Made by a program: the position numbers and the translations under genes. A model generated the notes under the pieces. It ran no database searches, was not told where the DNA came from, and saw nothing but the letters and a program-made list of their open reading frames with translations. From Actinomadura hallensis (GTDB lineage Bacteria > Actinomycetota > Actinomycetes > Streptosporangiales > Streptosporangiaceae), in assembly GCF_006716765.1 (NCBI RefSeq), contig NZ_VFPO01000001.1, forward strand, positions 2,046,001 to 2,110,000: a stretch of DNA of 64,000 nt, in the 5' to 3' direction. Shown piece after piece: positions 1 through 8,518 of the stretch. The stretch's first letter is position 1. Each line of letters opens with the position of its first letter.

Positions 1-2703
1 CCTGAGGCGGTCCGGCCAGTCGGAATCGCCGCGCAGAGCGCCCACGGCCGTTTCGATCGCCGTAGTGGAGCCCCAGAGGGCGGTATTGCGGGCCTCAAGG
101 TCGCGCTGGTCCCGATTCCACCACGCGGTGATGTGATTGAGCTGTTCGGCGACGGTGTCGCCGGGGATGACGCGTCCATAGAACGCGGCCCATTCTTCGC
201 TCCGGGGATGCCTGCCCGCGTCAGGGTTCGCCTTATGCGCCTGCTGAAGTTCCTCTAGGACGAGGCACCAGCGGTACGGGTCGGCGAAGAACTGGTTCTC
301 TTCGATTCCGCAAGGACGTCCGTGGAAGGCGTCCACCAGATGCTCCGCAAGGTCGCTGTGGGCGCCCCGAGCGGCCACGGCGGCGTCGACCGCGTGGGAG
401 ACGGCGCAGTCGCGGAGACGCGGGGGCAGCCCGTCCAGCACGAAACGGGGAGGGAGGGGCGTGCCCCAGCCCGTCAGGTGGGCCGCTGCGGCCAGCTCGG
501 CCCACAGGACCAGTTCGGGGCGGGCCTCCAGGACGCGCTGGGCGTTCCGCATGTCGCGCAGTGTGCAGGGGGAGTCGCGGCAGTCCGCCCCGCACGTGGC
601 GCTCCGCGGGGTCACCAGCACCCGGGCGGACGCGGTCCGGGCGGCGTCCGCGCCGCTCTCCAGGTGCGACCCGTCCGGCATGCGGACCAGGTGGGGGAAG
701 TCCATGCCGTCGGTGAACACGGCGCCCTCGCCGGGCGTGAGCGTGACCAGGAACTGCGACTGGTCCTCGGTGATGTTCATCGTGGCGCCGACCGCGTCGC
801 GGTCGTCCTTCGCCGGCAGCCGGTGGACGATCTTGACGGCGGTGTTCTTGATGACGTCCGGGACCAGCTTCGACGGGATCTGCTCCGCCACGACCAGCCC
901 CTCCCCGTAGGCGCGGATCTCCGCCAGGAGGCTCGCGAACGTCTCCACGGCGTGCGACGCGGGCCCGGCCTCCTCGCTGCGCCGCAGCAGCCGGTGCGCC
1001 TCCTCGAACACGCTCAGGTGCCGCAGCCCAGGCGGAGCCCCCCGGCGCTGCCGCATCCGCAGGTGCTCGACCAGGCGCACCAGGACGGTGCCCATCAGGA
1101 ACGCCTTGTCGCGGTCGTCGCCCACGTCCTCGATCTCCAGGACGACGTTGCGGGCGAGCAGCGCGTCGAAGTCGATCGGGTGGCCGCCCTCGAAGAACCG
1201 CCCGGTGGTGCCGAGCCGCAGGCTGGACAGCCGCACGCGGATGAACCCCCGCACGTTGTCGGTGATCTCCTGGCCGTAGCCGATGTCGGAGACGACCTGC
1301 TCCGCGGCGGCCTGCAGGTCGGCGAGGGTCGGGTAGCGCGGGGACGTCCCCGGCACGGACGGCTCGCCCAGCGCCAGGTCCCAGCCGAGCCGCTCGTAGC
1401 AGCGGGTCAGCGCCGCGGCGAGGACCTGCGGGAACGGCTCGTCCGCGTCGAACGCGGCGAGGAACAGCGCGCGGACGAGGTCGGCGTGGGTCTGCAGCGG
1501 GAACGGCCGCCCGTCCGGACCCGTCGCCGGCTCCAGGGGGTTGATCCCGGCGGCGATCGCGTCCGCGTCGCCGGGGCGGATCGCGACGACCTCCGCGTCC
1601 GGCAGCCGCGCCGCCATCAGCCGGTACTCCGCCTTCGCGGGCTCGACCACCAGCCACGGCAGCCCGGCGCGCGCGGCGGCGGCGAGCAGCGACCGGACGG
1701 TCTGCGACTTCCCGGCGCCGGTCGCGCCGCACACGAACGTGTGCCGGTTCAGGCTGGACAGCGGCAGCGTCAGCGACCCGACCTCGCGGCGGTTGCGGTC
1801 CAGGACATGCCCGAGCGGCACCCCCGCCCGCGCCCGCCTGCCGGGCGCGGCGTCGGACTCCGGCGTCACGTCGAACTCGGGCCGCATCGCGAACCGGACC
1901 CCGGCGACCTCCCGGACGGGCGGCCGCGCCAGCGCCGCCACCAGCTGCGTGCTGGCCTCGAACGGCCCCTCCGCGCCGGGGACGAGCGCGTACGGCAGCC
2001 GGCTGAGGTCGGCCGACGCGCACACCAGCGCCGCCACCCGCGCCGCGTCCCGCGGCGTCGCGGCACCGGCCATTAGATGGACCCGCCACAGGCCGGACGT
2101 GGCCGCCTGGCGCACCTCGCGGTGGCGCCGCTCCATCCGCACGGCGGTGACCGCGTACTCCGGCGACATCTCCGCCATCGACTGGGCGTGCTGCTGCCGG
2201 TCGGCCAGGTCGTCCGCCAGCCGCTCCGTCTCCGGCGCCGTCATCGGCTCGGCCACCAGCATCCAGGCGAACGGCTGCATCCACACCGACAGCAGCCCGT
2301 CCTCCAGGGACGGGCGCGCGGACTCGTCGGGCTGCCCGTCCCTGGCGAGGAGGTCGTCCACCAGCAGGCCGTCGCTGACGGCGCCGATGCGGACCCAGTG
2401 GGCCATGGAGTCCTCGGTGATGCCCTGCGGGACCATGACGCCGCGCCCGCCCGCCGGGAGGCTGAGCGTCGCGGCGTCCCCGTCGCGGTCGGCCAGCAGG
2501 CCGCTCCCGCCGACGAACACTTCTGTCGGGCCGGACGGCCGCGCGCGGCGCCAGCCGACCAGCACCGGCTCGCCGCCCGCGTGGTACGCCGACACGAGCG
2601 CGGCCAGCCGCTGGTCGCGCCACTCGTCCCGCCCGTCGGCCGCGTCGCGCCGCGGGACCTCCAGCAGGCGGCAGACCGGCAGGCCGCGCACCACGTCCCA
2701 CAT
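1..2703 (-). CDS. HerA/VirB4-like DNA-translocase ATPase (3' end beyond window)
   Basis: The minus-strand frame opens at ATG 2703 and has no stop down to position 1, so at least 901 residues are present and the C-terminus is missing. Residues 326-333 are a Walker A loop (GATGAGKS, Lys332), and residues about 564-570 (VFEEAHR, Glu567/568) form the Walker B region, followed by a segment ending TPGEGAVF. This is the arrangement of the HerA/FtsK/VirB4 ring ATPases that pump DNA or protein. Roughly 300 N-terminal residues carry no motif I recognise. A cysteine group (C704, C708, C713) after the motor could bind metal. The exonuclease gene upstream ends one base before this start, so the two are probably co-transcribed. 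HerA relatives usually work with a nuclease, which suits that pairing. The substrate is unknown. Confidence 0.85.
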   Translation of the reverse strand, partial: MWDVVRGLPVCRLLEVPRRDAADGRDEWRDQRLAALVSAYHAGGEPVLVGWRRARPSGPTEVFVGGSGLLADRDGDAATLSLPAGGRGVMVPQGITEDSMAHWVRIGAVSDGLLVDDLLARDGQPDESARPSLEDGLLSVWMQPFAWMLVAEPMTAPETERLADDLADRQQHAQSMAEMSPEYAVTAVRMERRHREVRQAATSGLWRVHLMAGAATPRDAARVAALVCASADLSRLPYALVPGAEGPFEASTQLVAALARPPVREVAGVRFAMRPEFDVTPESDAAPGRRARAGVPLGHVLDRNRREVGSLTLPLSSLNRHTFVCGATGAGKSQTVRSLLAAAARAGLPWLVVEPAKAEYRLMAARLPDAEVVAIRPGDADAIAAGINPLEPATGPDGRPFPLQTHADLVRALFLAAFDADEPFPQVLAAALTRCYERLGWDLALGEPSVPGTSPRYPTLADLQAAAEQVVSDIGYGQEITDNVRGFIRVRLSSLRLGTTGRFFEGGHPIDFDALLARNVVLEIEDVGDDRDKAFLMGTVLVRLVEHLRMRQRRGAPPGLRHLSVFEEAHRLLRRSEEAGPASHAVETFASLLAEIRAYGEGLVVAEQIPSKLVPDVIKNTAVKIVHRLPAKDDRDAVGATMNITEDQSQFLVTLTPGEGAVFTDGMDFPHLVRMPDGSHLESGADAARTASARVLVTPRSATCGADCRDSPCTLRDMRNAQRVLEARPELVLWAELAAAAHLTGWGTPLPPRFVLDGLPPRLRDCAVSHAVDAAVAARGAHSDLAEHLVDAFHGRPCGIEENQFFADPYRWCLVLEELQQAHKANPDAGRHPRSEEWAAFYGRVIPGDTVAEQLNHITAWWNRDQRDLEARNTALWGSTTAIETAVGALRGDSDWPDRLR

Positions 2704-2704
2704 G

Positions 2705-3280
2705 TCAGCCGCCCCAGCGGAACAGGTTCTGGAAGAGTTCGGCCTGCTCGACGGCGTCGTCCAGGGCGTTGTGCGTGTGGGGGCGCGCGGACAGCAGCGC
2801 GGCGGGCATCTGCCGCTTCGTCGACCGCGCCGCCATCGCGCCCGCCCTGGCCGCGTAGAAGGTCTTGATGTCGAGGTGCCGCGAGTGGCCGAAAGGGGAG
2901 CGCGACGTGAAGCGCACCCAGTACCAGTACAGCCACATCCAGTCGTAGGCCAGCGGGTACGCCACCAGCACCGGCAGCGCGCCGTCCGCGACGGTCTTCA
3001 CCCACGCCGCCGCGGCGCGCATCGCCTCCGCCGGGTCGCGCCCCTCCCGGAGCAGCCGCTCGCGGTCCAGGCCGCTGACCTCCAGGGCCTGCGGGTCGAA
3101 GTCGCCGGAGATCGGCTTCAGCTCCGCGTAGAAGGTCCGCTCGGAGGGGTCGGGCGCCGTGAACCGCGTCCCGTCGAACGTCCCGCATACGGCCAGGCCG
3201 AAACTGAGCATCGAGTACGGACCCGGAATCGGCCCGTCGGCCTCGACGTCGGCCGAGACGTACAGCTCGACGCGCGCCAT
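2705..3280 (-). CDS. DnaQ-like DEDDh 3'-5' exonuclease
   Basis: This 191-residue protein consists of a single exonuclease fold. With ATG 3280 as start, the acidic residues are D11 and E13 (SADVEADGP), D113 in AYDWMW, and the H170...D175 pair in HNALDD, so the complete DEDDh set needed for two-metal 3'-5' hydrolysis of DNA or RNA is present. A GTG directly upstream (3283) is an alternative start. A GGAAAGG stretch lies about 10 nt upstream. The protein lacks the extra domains of replicative proofreading subunits. It lies one base upstream of the HerA-like ATPase, so a joint motor-nuclease function is likely. Whether the substrate is RNA or DNA cannot be told from sequence. Confidence 0.88.
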   Translation of the reverse strand: MARVELYVSADVEADGPIPGPYSMLSFGLAVCGTFDGTRFTAPDPSERTFYAELKPISGDFDPQALEVSGLDRERLLREGRDPAEAMRAAAAWVKTVADGALPVLVAYPLAYDWMWLYWYWVRFTSRSPFGHSRHLDIKTFYAARAGAMAARSTKRQMPAALLSARPHTHNALDDAVEQAELFQNLFRWGG

Positions 3281-3515
3281 CACACCCGCCCTTTCCAGGA
3301 CGGGAACGAGCCGGACGGGCCGGCACGCCCTCTCCCGTCGTCAACCATGGGCAGTCAGGCTATTGAGCAAGCCCGCCTTTGGGAAGGCCGTTTCGTCGCC
3401 GATGGCCTGACAAGTTCCGTGTCAATCTGCTTGGGTTGTTTCGGCATCGCCGCGCATGCCCGCAGGGCGTGACGATCGAATCGGCACCCGAGGAGAACGG
3501 GGGTTCAGCGTCGTG

Positions 3516-5681
3516 ATGGGCCGACCGATCGATCATGGGGGCCTGCTGTCGCGCCGCGAGCGGCTCTTCAGCCCCGAGCCCCGGCTGGGCTGGGTGTTCC
3601 GCGACCGCTGGTGGTTCCTGCGGCCGTTCCCCGAACCGCCGCCGCGGCGGCAGCCGTTGCCGGACTACCTGGCGCGCAGCGTCCACGAGACCGAGCGGGC
3701 CGCGCAGCGGCGGCTGAGCCGGACGTTCCCGATCAGCGCGGGCGTCGGCGGCGCCCTGCTGCTCTTCGCCGCGTGCACCGCCGGCGGCTCGGGCGGCGCG
3801 GCCGTCCCGCTCGGGTCGTTCCTGCTCGCGGTCATCGTCGCGGCCCCCGGTACCGCGCTGACCTGGTGGGCCGTGCGGCAGCGGAACGCTGCCCGCCAGG
3901 CGTACGAGCTGGCCCAGCGGCAGATCGCGAACGGCTACGAGGAGCAGACGCGGCAATGGCACGCGCGTAAGCAGGCTCACGACGCCGCAGAGCGCGCGCG
4001 GCTCGACTCCCTTCCCGAATGGGGAGCCGCCCCGAGACCTGGCCGCCGCCTGGACGTGTTCGGCGGGAACCTGTGGGCGTGGGAGGCGCTGCTGACCACG
4101 TACGGGACGTCCACACTCGCCGTGCAGCCGCTTCTGGTGCTCGACCTGTCCAGGGAAGTCGTCTGCCGTGAACTGGTCGAGCTGGCACAGGCCGCTTGGA
4201 TGGGGGTGGACTTCCAGCTCCTGCCCAGCCGGCAGTCCTCGTCCACCCTCCTGGCGGACATGCCGCCGCGCGACCTCGTGGACGCCATCGTCGAGTCCAT
4301 GCACGGCGGCACCCCCGACGCCTCGCGCGCCGACCGCAGCATGGACGACCGCATCCTCACCAAGGTGTGCGAGGCCCTCGGCGACGACGTCACCCTCGGC
4401 CGGATCGCCGCCGCCCTGCGCGCGCTCATGGGAGAACCCGACGACGGGGGCCTGCTGACCCGCGAGGAGCGGAGGCACATCGCGGGCAACCTGTTCACGG
4501 TCGAATACCGCCGCCAGGCCCACGCCAACCTGTCGCGGATCGAGTCGTACGTGCATCCGCTGGAGGACCTCGGCACCGAGCCGTCCAAGGACGGCGTCGG
4601 CTACCTGACGTGCATCGCGCTGGACAGCCAGGCCCGCAACGTCCGCTCCGAACTGCTCACCGACCTGATCGTCCAGTGGGTCACGCACCGCATCGCCGCG
4701 TCCCGCGACTCGACGCCCGCGCTGATCATCGCCGGCGCCGACGAGCTGGCCCGCCGCCACCTGGAGCGGCTGTCGGACGCGTGCGAGCGGCGCGGCGTCC
4801 CGCTGACCCTGCTGTTCCGGCGGCTGCGGGACGCCTCCGCGGAGATGATCGGCGGCGGCGCCGTCGCGTTCATGCGGCTCGGCAACCACGAGGACGCCGC
4901 GCGGGCCGCCGACTTCATCGGCCGCGACCACCGCTTCGTCCTGTCGCAGATCACCAAGAACGTCGGCGGGAACGAGTCCCACACGTCCACCGACACCCAC
5001 GGCGAGGGCGACTCGGAGACCCACAGCACCAGCCGCACGACGGGCACGTCCCGCACCTGGGGGACGAACCGCGGGTCCGGGACGACCTACTCGGGCGGCG
5101 AGATGTTCGGGCTGTTCCCCGACCGCTCCAGCTCCTACCAGCGCGGCAGCAACCGCGGCGGCGGCTCCAGCGTCAGCGACACCGAGGGGACCTCCACGTC
5201 CACGTCCCGGAACTGGTCGGCCGCCTACGCCTACGCCGAGGGCACCAACTGGAGCGACGCCGACACCACCCAGCGCGTGTACGAGTACGTCGTCGAACCC
5301 GTCACCCTCCAGCACCTCCCGGACCACGCGCTGCTCGTGGTCACCTCGGCGCCCGGCGGCGGCCGGACCATCACGCCCGTCGAATGCGACCCCGCCATCG
5401 TCACCCTGGACCGCGTGACCACCGGCCCCCTCCCGGACCCGCCCCCGCCGCCGCAGGCCGTCCCCGCACCCGACCAGGCATTGACGTCGCCCGACCCTGG
5501 GCAGCAGCAGCCGCAGTGGGGTGCGTCTCCCGCGCCGCAGTGGGCCACTCCGCCGGTGCCGCCCCCGCCGCGCGCGCCGCTCTCGATGGACCCGGGCCCG
5601 CCCGGCGGTCAGCCGACGGGTCCGCGCCCGCCCGAGCACCCGCGGCAGGGGCCGCCGCCGCAGTTCGGCGGCAAGGGCTGA
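3516..5681 (+). CDS. Membrane protein resembling a decayed VirD4/TraG-type P-loop ATPase
   Basis: The frame is open from 3456. I prefer ATG 3516 (or the adjoining GTG 3513) because AGGAG and a G-run lie just upstream; this gives 721 residues. Two hydrophobic helices (about 72-90 and 94-119) are followed by a charged helix and a large cytoplasmic domain. Where a Walker A loop would be expected the sequence reads VFGGNLWAWEALLTTYG, without Gly-Lys-Ser/Thr. A strand LLVLDLS and a Walker B-like ALIIAGADEL follow. Near residues 490-580 is a long Ser/Thr/Gly-rich stretch, then QRVYEYVVEP and a Pro-rich tail. I infer a catalytically dead relative of conjugative coupling ATPases. It is divergent from the HerA/exonuclease pair 236 bp away and may be its membrane anchor. 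Confidence 0.7.
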   Translation: MGRPIDHGGLLSRRERLFSPEPRLGWVFRDRWWFLRPFPEPPPRRQPLPDYLARSVHETERAAQRRLSRTFPISAGVGGALLLFAACTAGGSGGAAVPLGSFLLAVIVAAPGTALTWWAVRQRNAARQAYELAQRQIANGYEEQTRQWHARKQAHDAAERARLDSLPEWGAAPRPGRRLDVFGGNLWAWEALLTTYGTSTLAVQPLLVLDLSREVVCRELVELAQAAWMGVDFQLLPSRQSSSTLLADMPPRDLVDAIVESMHGGTPDASRADRSMDDRILTKVCEALGDDVTLGRIAAALRALMGEPDDGGLLTREERRHIAGNLFTVEYRRQAHANLSRIESYVHPLEDLGTEPSKDGVGYLTCIALDSQARNVRSELLTDLIVQWVTHRIAASRDSTPALIIAGADELARRHLERLSDACERRGVPLTLLFRRLRDASAEMIGGGAVAFMRLGNHEDAARAADFIGRDHRFVLSQITKNVGGNESHTSTDTHGEGDSETHSTSRTTGTSRTWGTNRGSGTTYSGGEMFGLFPDRSSSYQRGSNRGGGSSVSDTEGTSTSTSRNWSAAYAYAEGTNWSDADTTQRVYEYVVEPVTLQHLPDHALLVVTSAPGGGRTITPVECDPAIVTLDRVTTGPLPDPPPPPQAVPAPDQALTSPDPGQQQPQWGASPAPQWATPPVPPPPRAPLSMDPGPPGGQPTGPRPPEHPRQGPPPQFGGKG

Positions 5682-5714
5682 GGCGCCGCCCCGGGCGCCG
5701 ACCCCCGGGGCCGC

Positions 5715-7601
5715 TCAGCCCAGCCTGCGCCGCAACCCCTGGGCCCGCCGGACGAGAGGCATCGGCAGGCCGTGCGGCGCGTTCTCGATGCGGTGCTCCA
5801 CGGCCGCGACCAGCTCGGCGCCGAACCCGAGCCGCACCGCCGCCGCGTCCGCCCGCGCCTCCGCCCGCCCGCGCGGCAGGCGCGCGCACCAGGCGGCCGC
5901 GAAGGCCGCCCCGGTGGGCAGCGCCAGCACGGCCGTGGCCACCGACGCGAACGCCGCCAGCAGGAGGACCGCCAGGAAACCGATCGGCCGGTGCCAGGCG
6001 ACCGCCCGCTTCCACATCGGCGCGACCGGGCGCCACAGCCCCCGCAGCGCCCACACCAGCACCCTGCTCGGCAACGTGACCTGCGCGTGGACGAACGCGG
6101 GCACCGCACGCACGCCCAGCACGTGCCCCAGCTCATGGGCGAGCACCGCCTCCAGCCGGCCGGGAGGCAGCGACCGCGCCGCATGCGACGTGACCGCGAC
6201 GGTCCGCCAGGACGGCGTGCACGCGTTCAGCTCGTCCGACTCGACGACGACCAGCCGGTGCCCGTCCGTCCCGGCCTGCCGCTGCACGTTCCGCCACGCC
6301 GGTTCCAGCCGCACGCGCTCGGCCTCCTCCGGCTCGCGGTAACCGTAGGCGCGCGACGCGGCCAGCGGCGCCGTCAGCAGCACCGCCCACACCGCGATCG
6401 CCGCACCGGCGCCCCACAGCGGCCAGACCAGGTGCAATCCGATGGCCACGACCGCCACGACGGCGCCCTCGCCGCCGACGACCGCCCCGACCGGCATCCC
6501 GGCCCGCCGCTGGCGGCCCTGTCCAGGCCCCAGGTACCGCCCCTCCTTGGAGGCGTGCTGGCCGGCCGAAAGCGCCCCGGACGCGGGAACAGCCGTGCCG
6601 TGCACAGGCGACGGCGACGCAGCAGCCGGAGGCGCGTTGCCCTGCGTCTGTTGCGCCGTCCCAAACCGAGGCGACACAGCGCCAGGGGGAGCAGAGGGCG
6701 TTCCGCCCGCGAACCCCGACGGAGCCGCCCCGGACACCGAAGGCGCCCCCTGCGGGGTCGAGGCCGTGCCCTGTGGCGGCGGTGCGGGGTGGTGGGACGG
6801 CGTGGTGCCAGTCCCTGGGGGAGGCGTTGTCGGGAATGGTGATGCAGCCCCCGGCGAGGTAGAGGCCGCGCCCTGTGGCGACGAAGGTGCGGGGTGAGGG
6901 GAGGACGCGGTGCCTGTTCCAAAGGCAGGTGTCCTCGGGAGGGGCGGCGCGGCCTTCGGTGGAGGCGACGACGCGCCATGACCCGGGGGCGGTTGCGGTG
7001 TCGCCTGCGGGTGCGGTGCCGTGCCTGAGGGCGCGTGCGTAGCCCCGGGCAAGGGCGGTGCGGGTTTCCGTAGGGAGGGTGCTGCACCAGGTGACGTGGA
7101 TGTCCTCCCTTGCGGCGGGGGTGGTGTTCCCCGTGCCTGGGGTGGCCCAAGCGGTGGTGCCGTCCTCGCTGGGGGCGGCGATTCGTCCCGCGGAGGGGGA
7201 GGGGAGGCCGTGTCGTGTGCCCGTCGTGGCGGCGTGAGCGGCGGCGGTGTCGTGAGCGGCGACGGTGTGGTGCTCGCTGTGGGAGGCGTCGCCTTCGGCG
7301 TTGCCGGTGCTGCTCCCTGGGAGGGCGCAGTACTGCGCATGGGTGACGCTTTGCCGCGCTCTGGGGTCGTCCTGGGCGGAGGTGTCGGTCCCGGCGGTGC
7401 CGCCGGTGGCGATGCCGGGCTCGCCGGTGGGGGAGCCGTGTCGCGGGCCGGAGGCGGGTCCAGAGGAGTGATGGGACGGGCGGCGCGGCGGCGGGCACGG
7501 GTGGCGTAGGGGCGCGACTGGTCGGTCCAGGCATGTCCGTCCCAGTAGCGTTCGCGCCCCATCCACTCCGGATCTGGGTACCACCCAGGCGGTGCGCTCA
7601 C
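5715..7601 (-). CDS. DUF2510-domain membrane protein with M48-type metalloprotease domain
   Basis: GTG 7601 is chosen because GGGAGGG lies 6 nt upstream; this gives 628 residues. Residues 1-30 are a DUF2510 module (PGWYPDP then RYWDG and WT), a small tryptophan-rich motif common in actinobacterial membrane proteins. About 330 residues of Pro/Ala/Ser/Thr-rich linker follow, then two hydrophobic segments, then a zinc-protease region with HELGH and a downstream EARAD that supplies the third M48 ligand. The protein therefore looks like an HtpX/M48-like peptidase tethered to the membrane on a very long flexible arm. The linker's composition is so skewed that long open frames appear on both strands here. 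The substrate is unknown. Confidence 0.82.
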   Translation of the reverse strand: MSAPPGWYPDPEWMGRERYWDGHAWTDQSRPYATRARRRAARPITPLDPPPARDTAPPPASPASPPAAPPGPTPPPRTTPERGKASPMRSTAPSQGAAPATPKATPPTASTTPSPLTTPPPLTPPRRAHDTASPPPPRDESPPPARTAPPLGPPQARGTPPPPQGRTSTSPGAAPSLRKPAPPLPGATHAPSGTAPHPQATPQPPPGHGASSPPPKAAPPLPRTPAFGTGTASSPHPAPSSPQGAASTSPGAASPFPTTPPPGTGTTPSHHPAPPPQGTASTPQGAPSVSGAAPSGFAGGTPSAPPGAVSPRFGTAQQTQGNAPPAAASPSPVHGTAVPASGALSAGQHASKEGRYLGPGQGRQRRAGMPVGAVVGGEGAVVAVVAIGLHLVWPLWGAGAAIAVWAVLLTAPLAASRAYGYREPEEAERVRLEPAWRNVQRQAGTDGHRLVVVESDELNACTPSWRTVAVTSHAARSLPPGRLEAVLAHELGHVLGVRAVPAFVHAQVTLPSRVLVWALRGLWRPVAPMWKRAVAWHRPIGFLAVLLLAAFASVATAVLALPTGAAFAAAWCARLPRGRAEARADAAAVRLGFGAELVAAVEHRIENAPHGLPMPLVRRAQGLRRRLG

Positions 7602-7668
7602 CGGTAACCCTCCCGTCAGGATCGGATCAAAGGTTTGCGCACGCCGCGACACAGCGTCAACGGGACGG

Positions 7669-8067
7669 TCACAGCTTCGGAGTGAAAGGTCGGCGATGTT
7701 GGGGATCGTCCGGTTCGGCGAGGCCGCGCAGAGCGGTTTCGACGAGCTCGGCGGCGCGGAGGAGCTCGACGAGCCGGGCGCCCTCGCGGCGGTAGGCGTC
7801 CAGGACGGACTCGATGCCGTGCGGGGGAACGACGTCCCCCAGGTCGACGCGGGCGGTGCGGAAGCCCTCGCGGGCCGCCTCCACGGACGCGGCGATGTGC
7901 TGGCGCGCCATGCGGGCGAGGGCGATCGGGTAGCGCCGCAGCACGCCGTAACGTCGGTATTCGGGCGGGACGTGCTCCAGCAGCCAGGTCAGAGCCGTGT
8001 CCTCGAAGCGCTCGGTGCCGGGCGGGTGCACCTGCGCGGGCCAGCCGGGTGGAACGTAGGTGCTCAC
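7669..8067 (-). CDS. Conserved unknown protein under a LexA box
   Basis: GTG 8067 gives 132 residues. I do not recognise a characterised family. The protein is mostly helical by composition, with an N-terminal YVPPGWP segment, a RRYPIALARMARQH helix and a leucine/alanine-rich C-terminal helix. The start is supported by a TATCCT hexamer (8074-8079 on the complementary strand) ending 6 nt upstream, which suggests a leaderless mRNA, and no good Shine-Dalgarno is present. A perfect actinobacterial SOS box lies just upstream of that hexamer, so expression is probably repressed by LexA and induced by DNA damage. The M48/DUF2510 gene follows 67 nt downstream on the same strand but has its own ribosome binding site. 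Confidence 0.8.
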   Translation of the reverse strand: MSTYVPPGWPAQVHPPGTERFEDTALTWLLEHVPPEYRRYGVLRRYPIALARMARQHIAASVEAAREGFRTARVDLGDVVPPHGIESVLDAYRREGARLVELLRAAELVETALRGLAEPDDPQHRRPFTPKL

Positions 8068-8073
8068 GCCGCC

Positions 8074-8103
8074 AGGATAACCCGTGTTCGAACTCGTGTT
8101 CGA
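8074..8103 (-). promoter_or_regulatory. LexA (SOS) box and -10 element
   Basis: TCGAACTCGTGTTCGA at 8088-8103 is a perfect 6-4-6 palindrome identical in form to the mycobacterial/actinobacterial LexA consensus TCGAAC-N4-GTTCGA. On the minus strand an 8-nt gap separates it from TATCCT (8079-8074), which ends 6 nt before GTG 8067. The box therefore covers the expected -35 region, a position suited to repression. No other gene starts within 300 bp in a way that would use it. Confidence 0.85.
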
Positions 8104-8117
8104 TAGGGTCGGGCGGA

Positions 8118-8474
8118 CTATTCGGCGGGCGGCCTGGTGCGCCGGATGCGGATCCTTCCGGAGTCCAGGTCGTCGCGGACGGCGCCCGAGCCGGTCTGCT
8201 CGTGGTCGTCCTGCCGCAGGACGCGCTGCCGCTCCTGCTCCTCGAACTTGACCTTCTTCGACCCCTCGAACGCGGAGGCGAGGTCTTCGAACATGCCGCC
8301 GCCGAAGCCGGCGCCGGTCTCGCCGTCGCCGCGGATGGCGCCCATCAGGGACGACCTGCCCGTCCCCTCGCGGGGCCATTCCACGATCTCCGGCTCGGCC
8401 GGCTCCGGGCGCCTGCCCATGGCGCCCATGGCACGGCCCTTGACGCGCTTGCGGCGGCGAAAGGGGAACTTCAC
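8118..8474 (-). CDS. Small basic/acidic protein, DUF6191-like
   Basis: GTG 8474 is preceded by GGAGAG at 5 nt spacing, giving 118 residues. The start is strongly basic (FPFRRRKRVKGR), without a membrane helix. The C-terminal half reads FEDLASAFEGSKKVKFEEQ then QRVLRQDD and DDLDSGRIRI, which resembles the short DUF6191 proteins of streptomycetes; that link is from memory and tentative. It lies 44 nt downstream of the oxidoreductase-like gene on the same strand. No catalytic motif is visible and the function is unknown. Confidence 0.7.
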   Translation of the reverse strand: MKFPFRRRKRVKGRAMGAMGRRPEPAEPEIVEWPREGTGRSSLMGAIRGDGETGAGFGGGMFEDLASAFEGSKKVKFEEQERQRVLRQDDHEQTGSGAVRDDLDSGRIRIRRTRPPAE

Positions 8475-8518
8475 ACACTCTCCAACGCGATGGGTGTCCA
8501 GATTGATCCCGGCGGGCC

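Noticed and set aside
322..2076. Plus-strand open frame antisense to the HerA-like gene
   Set aside because: No ribosome binding site, no family motifs, His/Arg/Gly-rich shadow of a high-GC coding strand.
233..2701. Minus-strand 822-residue open frame rich in Arg/Gly/Pro
   Set aside because: Shadow frame of the HerA-like gene: no motifs and extreme Arg/Pro content. The adjacent frame gives a coherent ATPase with Walker motifs and runs off the left edge.
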